This document shows, piece by piece, positions 42,627 through 52,215 of a stretch of DNA of 64,000 nt (positions within the stretch are counted from its first letter, which is position 1; each line of letters begins with the position of its first letter). The notes under the pieces were generated by a model. It did no database searches and was not told the DNA's origin. It saw only the letters and a list, made by a program, of their open reading frames with translations. The DNA is from Kordiimonas gwangyangensis DSM 19435 = JCM 12864 (GTDB taxonomy: Bacteria; Pseudomonadota; Alphaproteobacteria; Sphingomonadales; Kordiimonadaceae), in the NCBI RefSeq assembly GCF_000375545.1, contig NZ_AQXF01000001.1, positions 608,893 to 672,892 of the forward strand, read 5' to 3'. A program made the position numbers and the translations under genes.

Positions 42627-43052
42627 ATGAAAATGGCATCCAGACTATCCCTCTCCGCCCTTGCACTGGCTCTTATGGTTCCAGCAAGCTTGCCCGCCTC
42701 CGCAAGCGAGGAGGAGGAACAAGCTGCGGAGACCGTCGGCAAGCCGCAGCTGGATATGCAGCCGTTCAACTTCTCGGTCATCAAACGTGGTGTTGTGGAA
42801 GGTCAGGCAACACTGCAGCTTGTGCTGGTCACGGAAAATACTGTCGACTTCGAATTTGTGCGCTCGCGCCTGCCTCAGGTGCGCTCGGACTTCAATACGG
42901 CACTTTCAGTGCTCGCGCAGCAGCACTTCAACGTCAATCGGCCCATCGATCCGGACATCGTAAAGGCCTATTTGACTCCGTATCTGGAGCACCGTTTGGG
43001 CAAAGGAAAGGCGGAAGTGTTTGTCAAACAAGCACTCATCCATCCTAACTAA
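42627..43052 (+). CDS. Small exported FliL-like protein
   Basis: A 141-residue precursor with signal peptide ending LPASASEEEE. The mature part resembles the periplasmic domain of FliL: a strand (VEGQATLQLVLVTE), then a helix with LPQVRSDFNTALSVLAQ, a second helix IVKAYLTPYLEHRLGKGKAEVFVKQAL. True FliL keeps its N-terminal membrane helix and sits in the flagellar motor; here cleavage looks likely. TATAAT lies so close to the ATG that the message may be leaderless. It follows the possible FlaEY-like gene. The assignment is weak. Confidence 0.5.
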   Translation: MKMASRLSLSALALALMVPASLPASASEEEEQAAETVGKPQLDMQPFNFSVIKRGVVEGQATLQLVLVTENTVDFEFVRSRLPQVRSDFNTALSVLAQQHFNVNRPIDPDIVKAYLTPYLEHRLGKGKAEVFVKQALIHPN

Positions 43053-43060
43053 CCTCGTCA

Positions 43061-43085
43061 AAACCGCTTTATGAGGCGGTTTTCG
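43061..43085 (+). terminator. Intrinsic terminator after the FliL-like gene
   Basis: AAAACCGC and GCGGTTTT pair around TTTATGAG, directly after the stop codon region. Confidence 0.8.
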
Positions 43086-43228
43086 GCCCAAAACTGTGGC
43101 AACGATGCCACACCTTAATGCCTCCGTATTAGAATCTTTTTCGCCTCCTTGACGGCTATTGCTTTCGACCTATCCAATTACTGTTGGGAAGGAAAAGCAT
43201 TTTGCTTTTAACATTACGGAGGGGAAAC

Positions 43229-45898
43229 ATGCGCCAGAACCGCCTGTTTAACTCAACCGCGCTTGCAGCCGGTTGTTTAAGTTTGTTTGCAGTCAGCCCA
43301 GCCTTTGCCCAGGACGAAGCCGATTCCCGTATGGAAATCGAGGAAGTCGTGGTCACGGGTACTTATCTCAAAGGTAAGAACCAGTTCAACAGCCCGTCGC
43401 CGATCGCTGTGATCGGTGCACAGAACCTGAGCCAGATCGGCGCCAGCAACGTGGCAGATCTTGTTCAGACGCTCACCATCAACAACGGTGCGCAGAACAA
43501 CCCGGACGCCTTCACCCAGAACGGCACGTCCGGTACCTCGAACTTCAACCTGCGCGGCCTCGGTGTGGCCTCAACGCTCGTGCTTCTCAATGGCCGCCGT
43601 CAGGTGGTTGCGGGTACCACGACGAACGACGGTATCGCCTTTGTTGATACGTCCTCGCTGGTGCCGCAAATCGCTGTTCAGCGGATTGAGATCGTGAAAG
43701 ACGGCGCTGCCGCCATTTACGGTACGGACGCAGTGGCAGGCGTGGTGAACTTCATCACCGACGACCAGTTTGAAGGCATCCAGGTCAGCGCCAAGTATCA
43801 GGCCGTGACCGACGAAGGCAGCCAGAGCGACCAGCTTTATGAAGCCAAGTTCGGTTTCGGCGGCGAGAACACGCACATCATGGGCGCGTTCAGCTACTAT
43901 GACCGTTCTCCGCTTACCACCGCTGAGCGTCGTTTCTCGACCGCAGCAAATGACAGCTCGGTTCTCGGTAATCCGGGTTCCTACTATGTGCCGTCCATTA
44001 TCGCAGCCGTTGGCCAGACCGTGCCAGTGATCGACCCATATGGTTGTGAAGAGTTCGGCGGTATTCCGAACGTTGCGGTACCGCTTGGTGGCGGCCTCAA
44101 CATCGGTACCTGCGGCTTCGACTTCGGCAGCTACTACAGCCTCGTGCCGGAAGAAGAGCGCAAACAGGCTTATGCCGTGCTCACGCAGGACCTTGGTGAT
44201 GGTCACCAGCTCCGTATCGAAGGCGGCTGGGCCGACACCAACGCCATCCGCGGCAACTCGCCAACCTTCCCGTATCTTCAGATCGGGTCTGCTGGCGTTC
44301 CGGCTTACCACCCGGAAAACCCGTTTGGCCAAGGCGTAAGCTTCCTCGGCCGTGCCATTGGTAACGGCGGCGAAGTGTCGAACAACCGCTTCAATTCCGA
44401 GACCTACCGCGTCAACATCGAGCTGACCGGTGACCTGAGCGACACCTGGAGCTACGACTTCGCAATGACACACGCGAAAAACAGCTACCAGATCGCAACC
44501 CGTGACGTGATCACGCAGAACTTCCAGGCAGCGCTCGCAGGCTTCGGCGGCGCGAACTGTCAGGCAGGTCTTGGTGTTCCGGGTGCAAACGGCTGTGAAT
44601 TCTTCAACCCGTTTGCCACCAGCTACACCACAGCGCCAAACAGCCAGTCGGTCCTCGATTATGTGATCGGCGAGCAGATCATTGACGGTACGTCCAAAAC
44701 CACCGTTTATGACGCAGTCTTCTCGGGCACCATCGGCTCGCTGCCAGCTGGCGATATCGGCCTTGCTCTTGGCCTGCAGATCCGGGACGAGTTCTGGGGT
44801 CGCGACTATGACGATATCTCGAATGCTGACGGCTTCGCGTTTGTGATCGGTAACGCCGACTTCGGCGAAAACCGTTCCGCTGTTGGCATCTTCGCCGAAT
44901 CGCTCATTCCGATTACCGACAAACTCGACCTCTCGCTCGCACTGCGTCACGAGATGTATGGCGGTGACATCGGTTCGACGACTGACCCGAAAATCTCGCT
45001 GCTGTTCCGCCCGAATGATGGCCTTGCACTGCGTGGTAGCTACTCCACCAGCTTCCGTGCACCGTCGGTGCTTCAGGTATCCGGTGGCGGCACGTCGCTG
45101 AACCAGGTAACGGACCCGCTTGGCGGCACCGCATTCGCAGCTGTACGCTCAGTGGCTCCAACTGGCGGTCGTAACATCCGTCCGGAACAAGGCAAAGCTT
45201 GGAACTTCGGTGCGACCTGGTCGCCGGTTGATGGTCTCGACATCGACTTCGACTACTGGAACTACAAGTTCTCCGACGTGATCATTCAGGAAAACTATCA
45301 GGCTGTGGTGAATGCCAACCCGACGGACCCGGACCGCGTTATCCGTTCCGGCGGCACGTCTGGCAGCATCATCATGGTGATTGTGGACTTCCTGAACGCG
45401 TCGAGCGTGGAAACACAAGGCTTCGATACGTCGATCAAATATAACATCGACACCGACATGGGCACCTTCATGCCGTTCTTCGAAGCAACCCACGTACTGA
45501 AGTATGACCTTGATGACCCGCAAGCGGGCAATGTTGATGGTGCGGGTAACCGTAACTTCGCCAACTTCGGCAGCCCAACGCCGAAATGGCGTATCAACAC
45601 CGGTGTTGCGTGGGGTAACGAGCATCACGATGCCCGCTTCTATGTTCGCCACATCAGCGGCATGGACGACGACCAGAACCCAGGGAGCCGCGTAGCTTCC
45701 ATGACCACGGTTGACGCACAATACACCCTGCAAATGAGCGCCTTCAGCGACAGCATGGATGGCACAAGCCTGCAGTTCGGTGTGATCAACGCGTTCGACA
45801 AGGCACCGCCATATGTGTCGACGAACGGTGGTTATGAAAGCCGTACCCACGATCCGCGCGGCCGTATGGTCTACGCAAAACTGGTTGCAACTTTCTAA
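43229..45898 (+). CDS. TonB-dependent receptor (iron-complex / peptide / carbohydrate type), 1
   Basis: An 889-residue outer-membrane receptor; the ATG at 43229 follows GGAGGGG, and the signal peptide ends SPAFAQ. The TonB box region is MEIEEVVVTGTYLKG. The plug reads SPIAVIGAQNLSQIGASNVADLVQ, FNLRGLGVASTLVLLNGRR, RIEIVKDGAAAIYGTDAVAGVVN. The barrel ends with the aromatic C-terminus RMVYAKLVATF. Plugs with this LNGRR / DGAAAIYG layout are common in the large TonB receptor sets of sphingomonads and caulobacters. No exbBD-tonB or transporter lies beside it, so the ligand is unknown. A strong terminator follows. Confidence 0.95.
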   Translation: MRQNRLFNSTALAAGCLSLFAVSPAFAQDEADSRMEIEEVVVTGTYLKGKNQFNSPSPIAVIGAQNLSQIGASNVADLVQTLTINNGAQNNPDAFTQNGTSGTSNFNLRGLGVASTLVLLNGRRQVVAGTTTNDGIAFVDTSSLVPQIAVQRIEIVKDGAAAIYGTDAVAGVVNFITDDQFEGIQVSAKYQAVTDEGSQSDQLYEAKFGFGGENTHIMGAFSYYDRSPLTTAERRFSTAANDSSVLGNPGSYYVPSIIAAVGQTVPVIDPYGCEEFGGIPNVAVPLGGGLNIGTCGFDFGSYYSLVPEEERKQAYAVLTQDLGDGHQLRIEGGWADTNAIRGNSPTFPYLQIGSAGVPAYHPENPFGQGVSFLGRAIGNGGEVSNNRFNSETYRVNIELTGDLSDTWSYDFAMTHAKNSYQIATRDVITQNFQAALAGFGGANCQAGLGVPGANGCEFFNPFATSYTTAPNSQSVLDYVIGEQIIDGTSKTTVYDAVFSGTIGSLPAGDIGLALGLQIRDEFWGRDYDDISNADGFAFVIGNADFGENRSAVGIFAESLIPITDKLDLSLALRHEMYGGDIGSTTDPKISLLFRPNDGLALRGSYSTSFRAPSVLQVSGGGTSLNQVTDPLGGTAFAAVRSVAPTGGRNIRPEQGKAWNFGATWSPVDGLDIDFDYWNYKFSDVIIQENYQAVVNANPTDPDRVIRSGGTSGSIIMVIVDFLNASSVETQGFDTSIKYNIDTDMGTFMPFFEATHVLKYDLDDPQAGNVDGAGNRNFANFGSPTPKWRINTGVAWGNEHHDARFYVRHISGMDDDQNPGSRVASMTTVDAQYTLQMSAFSDSMDGTSLQFGVINAFDKAPPYVSTNGGYESRTHDPRGRMVYAKLVATF

Positions 45899-45924
45899 GC
45901 CAGCCAGATGGTCAGAGATTGAAG

Positions 45925-45951
45925 AAGGGGCGGTTTTTCCGCCCCTTTTTT
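45925..45951 (+). terminator. Intrinsic terminator after receptor 1
   Basis: AAGGGGCGG and CCGCCCCTT form a perfect stem around TTTTT, followed by a T-run, 26 bases after the stop. Confidence 0.9.
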
Positions 45952-46357
45952 CATCGGGCTAACACCTGAAGCCAGATACTCGCGCAAACCACCGTAGAGC
46001 GCGACGCAATTTGCCCGTATTACACGCGCCCATGGGTACCGATTATCTTAACCCGCTCATGCCACTGAGAAAAAAGCCCGCGCGCAAAACTTTTTTTGAA
46101 CGGCCCTTCAATCCACCCTCACCCGATAGGTCAAGAATGCTGAAATAATTTGACGCTACGGAATCTTGACCTTGGGGACAGTATTGATGCGAAAGCCCGG
46201 TTTTCCGGTGTGCCCCAAGGGTGACACCGGGCGTTCAATTAGCCAAATATGATACACCTGCTGCTTGACGCGCACGTAAATCGGGAGGCACTATTGCGCC
46301 AAACCGGTGGTCACGGGTGCCAGCCCGATCCGGTTCCAAGGTCCAAGGGAGGGATGT
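45952..46357. other. Upstream region of receptor 2
   Basis: No gene. It contains a 9-bp inverted repeat (46128-46172) and a leader hairpin, CCGGTGT/ACACCGG, at 46205-46230. No -35/-10 pair can be assigned with confidence. Confidence 0.5.
46128..46172. promoter_or_regulatory. Inverted repeat upstream of receptor 2
   Basis: AGGTCAAGA (46128-46136) and TCTTGACCT (46164-46172) are exact inverted repeats with 27 bases between them. The right arm contains TTGACC, resembling a -35 box, so a bound regulator could control the promoter. Confidence 0.4.
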
Positions 46358-48895
46358 ATGCAATTCAGCAATGGACGGCGTGCGCGCATGCGCTCCGCTC
46401 AACTTATGCTTTCAACGGCGGCTGCCGCGGTGATGGCAACCGGTGCGGCACTCGCACAAGAAAGCGAAAGCTCTAGTCAGGGCTATCAACTCGAAGAAAT
46501 TCTGGTAACCGCACAAAAGCGGGAAGCCACGCTTCTGGAAACGCCGGTCGCGGTCTCGGCCATCGGCGGCAGCACCATGGAGCTTGCTCAGGCACGTGAC
46601 CTCACGAGCCTGCAAACGCTTGTGCCAAGCCTGCAGATCGTTCAGCGTGCTTCGGCATCGAACACCAGCTTCTCGGTTCGCGGTATCGGGTCCTCGACCT
46701 TCAACTTCGGCCTCGAGCCGGCAGTTGGCGTGTTCGTGGACGGCGTTTACCGTTCGCGTAACGGTGCCTCGGTCAATGACTTCCTCGGTATCGAACGTAT
46801 TGAGGTTCTGCGTGGCCCGCAGTCGACCCTGTTCGGTAAAAACACCTCCGCTGGTGTGATCAACTATGTCACCAAAGCCCCGCACTACGACTTTGAAGTT
46901 GAAGGCGAGCTGACATACGGCAACTATGACGCCAAAGTTGGTAAGGCTGCGGTCAACGTACCGCTGATTGAAGACCAACTGGCCATGCGCCTTGATGTGA
47001 ACGTCAACAAGCGCGACGGCACCATTGATAACCTCGACGGTCGCCAGCTCAACGAGCGTGACCGCTACGGCCTTCGCGGCCAGATTCTGTGGGAGCCGTC
47101 GGACCGTACCAGCGTCCGTATCATCGGTGACTATAGCGACCTGAATGAAGAATGCTGCGCAGCACCTTTCTATGTGATCACTGATCAGTCGCAACTGGCC
47201 CTTTCCGTACTGGGTTCCGACATTGTTGGAGCACCAGCCGTGAAAGACCGCCAGACGGCAATCGACGGTGAAGTCGTTGTTGGCAACCTTGAGAGCTACG
47301 GCGTTTCCGGTCAGGTCGACATCGACTTCGAGACCTTCACCCTGACCTCGATCACCGCATTCCGTGGCTACCGCGAACTGCAAGACATCGACGCTGACTT
47401 CTCTGACCTTCAGCTGAACAAGCGCCGTGTCCTTGATCAGGACTATGACACCTTCACGCAGGAAATCCGCGTCACTTCGACCACCGATGGTCCGGTTGAG
47501 TGGATGGCTGGCGTTTACTACTACAATCAGGACCTGACCGCTGATAACCAGACGATCCAGGGCCCGGGCCTGCGTCCGTTCGCGGACGTATTGACGGGCG
47601 GCGCCATCAGCCAGCTTGAAGCTGGTCTTGGTGTGCCTGCAGGGACCTTCCTTGCTGACGGCAGCGGCCAGCAGCGCGGTCTCTTCAATCAGGACAACGA
47701 AAGCTACAGCGCGTTTGTCCAGCTTGATTGGCACGTAACCGACCGCTTCACCCTCACGGGTGGTATCCGTTATACCCACGAGAAGAAGTCCATGGTTTCG
47801 GACATCGTGATCAACGACCCGTTCGCGGCGCTTGATTTCGTACAAATCTTCGTGGGCCAGGCAGTACAGCAAGCAGCAGCACAAGCAGCTTCACAAGGTG
47901 TACCGCCAGAAGTGATCCAGAACGTGGTGATCCCGCAAGCAACGGCGCAAGCCAGTGCTGTGGCCACCAACCCGGATTATAACCCGCTTCTCGGGCTCAC
48001 CGGTCTCCAGTTCTTCCCGCCTGCGGCGAACGTGAATGACAGCTTCTCCGACAACAACCTGTCGGGCAACATCATCGCGAACATGGAGCTCGATGATAAC
48101 CTGACCGTTTACGCAAGCTATTCCCGCGGCTTCAAGGCCGGTGGTTTTGCGCTTGATAGTGCGGCAGCACGGGTTGGCGACTTCCGCTTTGATGAAGAAG
48201 TTTCCACCAGCTGGGAACTCGGCCTCAAGGCACGCCTGATGGACAACCGCATGAGCCTCGACTTCGCGCTCTTCGACCAGAAGGTGGACGGCTTCCAGGA
48301 AAACATCTTCACAGGTTCGAGCTTCGTGCCGGGCAACGTGGATGCAAAAGCACAGGGCCTCGAGTTTGACGGCAAGTTCCAGGCAACGCCTGAGCTGTTG
48401 CTCACCGGTGGTTTCACCTGGCTCTGGGAAGCAGAATACGACAACTTCCCGAACGGTCCTTGCCCTGCGCATGACACCTCGGGCTGTACGTTCGTAGCGC
48501 CTGAAGGTGGCGGCATCCTGCGTCCGCTGCAGAACCTGACCGGCTCACGCCTGTCGGAAACGCCGAAGTTCTCCGGTAACGCAACGGCAACCTACCGCCG
48601 CGCCATCAATGACAACCTTGAAGGCTTCCTGCGTACCGAGCTGTTCTACAACAGCTACACCAACCTCTCCGTCAGCCAGGACGAGCGTCAGTTCCAGGAC
48701 GCTTACATGCTGGTGGGCGCAAGTGTTGGCGTGGGTGACATCGACGGTGCATGGTCGCTGCAACTGTGGGCACGGAACCTGTTTAACGAGGCCTATATCC
48801 TCGACACGTTCGATTCGACCATTCCGGGCGGCAGCCTCAACGCCTATGTGGGTGACCCGCGCACCTACGGCCTGACCCTGCGCTTTCGGTACTAG
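46358..48895 (+). CDS. TonB-dependent receptor, 2
   Basis: An 845-residue outer-membrane receptor with AAGGGAGGG before ATG 46358 and a signal peptide ending TGAALAQ. The TonB box is LEEILVTAQKRE. The plug reads TPVAVSAIGGSTMELAQ, FSVRGIGSSTFNFGLEPAVGVFVDGVYRS split over adjacent positions, and IERIEVLRGPQSTLFGKNTSAG. The barrel carries GFKAGGFAL and an aromatic C-terminus TLRFRY. This is the LRGPQ-TLFGKN-AG subclass, different from receptor 1, so the two are not a recent duplication. An unusual Ala/Gln-rich insert lies near residues 505-540. The ligand is unknown. Confidence 0.95.
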   Translation: MQFSNGRRARMRSAQLMLSTAAAAVMATGAALAQESESSSQGYQLEEILVTAQKREATLLETPVAVSAIGGSTMELAQARDLTSLQTLVPSLQIVQRASASNTSFSVRGIGSSTFNFGLEPAVGVFVDGVYRSRNGASVNDFLGIERIEVLRGPQSTLFGKNTSAGVINYVTKAPHYDFEVEGELTYGNYDAKVGKAAVNVPLIEDQLAMRLDVNVNKRDGTIDNLDGRQLNERDRYGLRGQILWEPSDRTSVRIIGDYSDLNEECCAAPFYVITDQSQLALSVLGSDIVGAPAVKDRQTAIDGEVVVGNLESYGVSGQVDIDFETFTLTSITAFRGYRELQDIDADFSDLQLNKRRVLDQDYDTFTQEIRVTSTTDGPVEWMAGVYYYNQDLTADNQTIQGPGLRPFADVLTGGAISQLEAGLGVPAGTFLADGSGQQRGLFNQDNESYSAFVQLDWHVTDRFTLTGGIRYTHEKKSMVSDIVINDPFAALDFVQIFVGQAVQQAAAQAASQGVPPEVIQNVVIPQATAQASAVATNPDYNPLLGLTGLQFFPPAANVNDSFSDNNLSGNIIANMELDDNLTVYASYSRGFKAGGFALDSAAARVGDFRFDEEVSTSWELGLKARLMDNRMSLDFALFDQKVDGFQENIFTGSSFVPGNVDAKAQGLEFDGKFQATPELLLTGGFTWLWEAEYDNFPNGPCPAHDTSGCTFVAPEGGGILRPLQNLTGSRLSETPKFSGNATATYRRAINDNLEGFLRTELFYNSYTNLSVSQDERQFQDAYMLVGASVGVGDIDGAWSLQLWARNLFNEAYILDTFDSTIPGGSLNAYVGDPRTYGLTLRFRY

Positions 48896-48919
48896 AATTG
48901 CTCATGCAAGTGAGTTGGG

Positions 48920-48944
48920 AAAGGCGGCTTCGGCCGCCTTTTTT
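48920..48944 (+). terminator. Intrinsic terminator after receptor 2
   Basis: AAAGGCGGC and GCCGCCTTTTTT pair around TTCG, 24 bases after the stop codon. Confidence 0.9.
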
Positions 48945-49060
48945 CTTGCCCGCTGGTCAGGAACTGCCTTAACTGAGGCATGTGGCTAAACGAATGTCCC
49001 CCTTTCACGATGAAACCGGGCGTTTTAGTCTGTCAGATGGGCTTTTAGTAGGACAGGGTT

Positions 49061-49777
49061 ATGACTTGGCGCATTGCTGCCGTCGTTTTGATTGCAGGCA
49101 TGTTCACCTCCGCTGCCGCACGTGCCGATGATTGGCGCGACGGGTTAGATCTTGCGGACGCCGACCTGAGCCTTTTCCGAATGATTGTGGTCAATGAGGG
49201 CATTGAAGTGGGCGCCATGGAATATGGCTGGACCCGCATCGGCAGTCGTTACCTTGTCGAATACCGCACGCACATGGCCCCCAACATCCTTGAAACCGCA
49301 AGCGCGCTCATTGATGCTCGCAGCTACCTGCCGCACAATGTGGCGGTCAAATACACGCGCGGTGATAATCTGATGAATGTGGACCTGCGCTGGGCGGACG
49401 GCATGCGCCAGGGGCAGATCATGCGCCGCAGCCTTGATGAGGGTGAGAAGGTGGATGAGATCCGCCGCACGGACGATAGCGACGCACCGCTAAGGATGTC
49501 CGTATTCGGCCTTGTGGCTGCCCTGCCGCTCAAGGACCGCTTTTCCACCAAGCTCAACTGGTATAATGCCACCGAAGACCGCACAGAGAGCATCCACGTG
49601 CGCACAAATGGTCGCGCCCGGGTGAAAGTGCCCGCAGGCATCTATGACACCTACCGAGTAGAGGTGCGCGGCGCGACACCTGAGAATGTCATGTATGTCA
49701 GCATGAAAAAGCCGCGCCAGATCATTCGCATTGATATGGTTGGGCGGGATACCTACTTCCTGCGTGTGGAAGGCTGA
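49061..49777 (+). CDS. Exported DUF3108-like protein
   Basis: A 238-residue precursor with signal peptide WRIAAVVLIAGMFTSAAARA. The mature protein is beta-rich: VGAMEYGWTRIGSRYLVEYRT, RRTDDSDAPLRMSVFGLVAALPL, PAGIYDTYRVEVRGA, KKPRQIIRIDM. The late PAG-YDTYRVEV and PRQI-RI elements resemble the DUF3108 superfamily of periplasmic proteins. The function is unknown. It ends three bases before the convergent AEC transporter. Confidence 0.6.
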   Translation: MTWRIAAVVLIAGMFTSAAARADDWRDGLDLADADLSLFRMIVVNEGIEVGAMEYGWTRIGSRYLVEYRTHMAPNILETASALIDARSYLPHNVAVKYTRGDNLMNVDLRWADGMRQGQIMRRSLDEGEKVDEIRRTDDSDAPLRMSVFGLVAALPLKDRFSTKLNWYNATEDRTESIHVRTNGRARVKVPAGIYDTYRVEVRGATPENVMYVSMKKPRQIIRIDMVGRDTYFLRVEG

Positions 49778-49780
49778 GGC

Positions 49781-50731
49781 CTAGTCCGAGTAGCCGAAGG
49801 CGCGCAAGGCAAGCAGCACCACCGACAGCGTAACCGCAGAGCCCCCGGTTGAAATCAGCACCGTTGTTGCCGCCCGGCGTGAGCCGATGCCATGCTGCAT
49901 GGCAAAGGTATAGGCAATCATGCCCGACGGCAGCGCCGCCATCAGCGTTGCCACACCCACCCACATGTCGGGCAGCGCAAGCCAGAAGTGCGCAACGGCG
50001 AACACCACCACGGGCAGCAGCAAAAGCTTGAGCACCATGGCGACAGCAGCCTGCTTCAGGTCGCCCGAAATCTGCACACGTGAAAGCGCGAGCCCCGCCG
50101 CAAACAGCCCAACCGGCGACGCTGACGCTGCCGGCAAACCCACAAGACGTTCGAGCCACTCCGGAAACGGCAGGCTGAGCGCGGACCATGTAAGCCCGGT
50201 GACGAGCGCGAGGATGATGGGGTTATGCCGGATGCTCATGAAAGTGCGCACCAGAATGTGCGAACCAGCCTCGCCGCGCCCCTTTGCGTGTTCCATCACG
50301 ATGGTGGTCGTTGGCAGGAGCGTGAGCGAATGGAAACTGAGGAGCACAAGGAACATGCGCACCCCCTCGGCGCCGTATGCGCCCTCGATGATCGGAATGC
50401 CGACAAAACCGCCGTTCGCAAAGCAGGCGGAAAGCGCAAAGATACCCTGCTCACCGAGTGTCAGGCGAAACACAAAGCGCGCCACCAGCATGGCAAGACC
50501 ATAAAGTACGGCGAGGGAGCCATAATAGGCGCCCACAAGCACAAGCTCGCTCGCGTGCGGCAACTCACGTGGGGCGAGGGAGCCAAACAGAAGGGCTGGA
50601 ATGGCAATATACCAGACGAAGGCAATGAGGATGGCACTGGAGCCTTCGGGGAAGAGCCGGGTACGGCCAAGGCCATACCCGAGTATGATCAGCAGGAAAA
50701 CCGGGGCAATGATGGTGAGGATATCAGCCAC
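49781..50731 (-). CDS. AEC-family (auxin efflux carrier-like) transporter
   Basis: A 316-residue inner-membrane protein with about ten helices in two halves. Marks of the family are PVFLLIILGYGLGR at the N-terminus, YYIAIPALLFGSL in the form WYIAIPALLFG, ACFANGGFVGIPI in the first half and AALPSGMIAYTFAMQHG in the second. Bacterial members export or import organic acids and related anions; the substrate here is unknown. The upstream neighbour on the same strand is argG, 38 bases away. Confidence 0.9.
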   Translation of the reverse strand: MADILTIIAPVFLLIILGYGLGRTRLFPEGSSAILIAFVWYIAIPALLFGSLAPRELPHASELVLVGAYYGSLAVLYGLAMLVARFVFRLTLGEQGIFALSACFANGGFVGIPIIEGAYGAEGVRMFLVLLSFHSLTLLPTTTIVMEHAKGRGEAGSHILVRTFMSIRHNPIILALVTGLTWSALSLPFPEWLERLVGLPAASASPVGLFAAGLALSRVQISGDLKQAAVAMVLKLLLLPVVVFAVAHFWLALPDMWVGVATLMAALPSGMIAYTFAMQHGIGSRRAATTVLISTGGSAVTLSVVLLALRAFGYSD

Positions 50732-50769
50732 AAAGCCCCGCTTTCCTTATCGGCCTATGGAAGGCCGCC

Positions 50770-52002
50770 TTATTCATAGGCCGGTGGTACCGGCACAGCG
50801 CCGCGGCGCTTCAGGAGCTGCAGGCGAAGGGCATTGAGCTTGATGAAGCCCTGTGCATCGCGCTGGTCGTAAACCTCGTCCTTCTCGAAGGTCACATGTG
50901 CCATGGAATAGAGGCTCTTGTCGCTCTTGCGGCCAACAACGTGGGCAGCGCCCTTATAGAGCATCAGGCGCACGGTGCCTTCCACATGCTCCTGGCTCTT
51001 GTCGATCAGCGCCTGAAGCATCTCACGCTCCGGCGAGAACCAGAAGCCGTTATAGATGAGCTCAGCGTATTTCGGCATGATCTCGTCCTTGAGGTGCGCG
51101 GCACCCCGGTCAAGCGTGATCTGTTCAATACCGCGGTGCGCCATCAGGAGGATGGTGCCGCCCGGTGTCTCGTAAATGCCGCGGGACTTTATGCCGACAA
51201 AACGGTTCTCAAGCAGGTCAAGGCGGCCAATACCGTGGCGCTTGCCCATGTCATTCAGTTTGGTCAGCAGTTCAGCCGGGCTCAGTTTCTCACCGTTGAT
51301 GGCCACCGCGTCGCCACGTTTGAACTCAACCTCCACATACTCGGGCTCGTTCGGTGCGGTGATGAGGCTGTCGGTGCGGCTGTAGACATATTCTTCAGCT
51401 TCCACCCACGGGTCCTCAAGGGCCTTGCCTTCGCTGGATGTGTGCAGCAGGTTCGCATCCACGCTGAAGGGTGCTTCGCCGCGTTTGTCTTTGGGAACCG
51501 GAATCTGGTGCTTCTCAGCGAAATCGATCAGGTCCGTACGGCTATGCAGGTCCCACTCACGCCAGGGGGCGATCACCTTGATGTCAGGGTTCAGCGCATA
51601 ATAGCCGAGCTCGAACCGTACCTGGTCGTTGCCCTTGCCGGTTGCGCCGTGGCACACGGCGTCCGCACCCACTTCGCGCGCGATCTCGATCTGGCGCTTG
51701 GCAATCAGCGGCCGCGCGATCGAGGTGCCCAGAAGGTAAAGGCCTTCATAAACCGTGTTGGCGCGGAACATGGGGAACACATAGTTCGCGACAAAGTCTT
51801 CGCGCAGGTCTTCGATGAAGATCTGTTTGATGCCGAGCATTTCCGCTTTTCGTCGTGCCGGCTCAAGCTCCTCACCTTGCCCAAGGTCTGCGGTGAAGGT
51901 CACGACTTCACAGCCGTAGGTCACTTGCAGCCACTTGAGGATGATCGAGGTATCAAGCCCGCCCGAATAGGCAAGCACAACTTTTTTGACTTGGTCCGAC
52001 AT
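50770..52002 (-). CDS. argG: Argininosuccinate synthase
   Basis: The enzyme joins citrulline and aspartate with ATP to make argininosuccinate, the penultimate step in arginine synthesis. ATG 52002 ([19 protein letters not shown]) has GGAG upstream; the frame extends to 52023. The 410 residues include the PP-loop [34 protein letters not shown] (substrate and Mg contacts), [17 protein letters not shown] and [14 protein letters not shown]. The C-terminus carries the usual oligomerisation helix. argH is not in the window. Confidence 0.98.
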   Translation of the reverse strand: MSDQVKKVVLAYSGGLDTSIILKWLQVTYGCEVVTFTADLGQGEELEPARRKAEMLGIKQIFIEDLREDFVANYVFPMFRANTVYEGLYLLGTSIARPLIAKRQIEIAREVGADAVCHGATGKGNDQVRFELGYYALNPDIKVIAPWREWDLHSRTDLIDFAEKHQIPVPKDKRGEAPFSVDANLLHTSSEGKALEDPWVEAEEYVYSRTDSLITAPNEPEYVEVEFKRGDAVAINGEKLSPAELLTKLNDMGKRHGIGRLDLLENRFVGIKSRGIYETPGGTILLMAHRGIEQITLDRGAAHLKDEIMPKYAELIYNGFWFSPEREMLQALIDKSQEHVEGTVRLMLYKGAAHVVGRKSDKSLYSMAHVTFEKDEVYDQRDAQGFIKLNALRLQLLKRRGAVPVPPAYE

Positions 52003-52159
52003 TGAATAACTCCGGTAATGCATTTTGCGGGGGCGAGTATAAGTTCGCGACCGCGCCGGTCAATCGCCTTCACGACTTATTTTCTAGGACTTTAACGCAG
52101 AAAAACTTGTTTTTGGGAATGGAGAATTTGGCGTCACGCAAAAAAATTGGAAAAAGCGC

Positions 52160-52190
52160 TTGCCCCTGACGTAACGTCAGGCCTTACGCC
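52160..52190 (+). promoter_or_regulatory. MerR-type autoregulatory operator and promoter
   Basis: A perfect palindrome CCTGACGT-A-ACGTCAGG (52165-52181) lies inside a 19-base spacer between TTGCCC (52160-52165) and TACGCC (52185-52190). Overlong spacers occupied by a palindrome are the hallmark of MerR-activated promoters. The regulator gene starts 26 bases downstream. Confidence 0.75.
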
Positions 52191-52215
52191 CTTTGTCACG
52201 GACAAGGAGACGAGT

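Noticed and set aside
43571-44950. A 459-codon frame antisense to receptor 1
   Set aside because: It mirrors the codon positions of a GC-rich gene, lacks a recognisable family, and the sense gene is certain.
46412-47884. A 490-codon frame antisense to receptor 2
   Set aside because: Same reason: an artefact of GC-rich codon positions opposite a certain gene.
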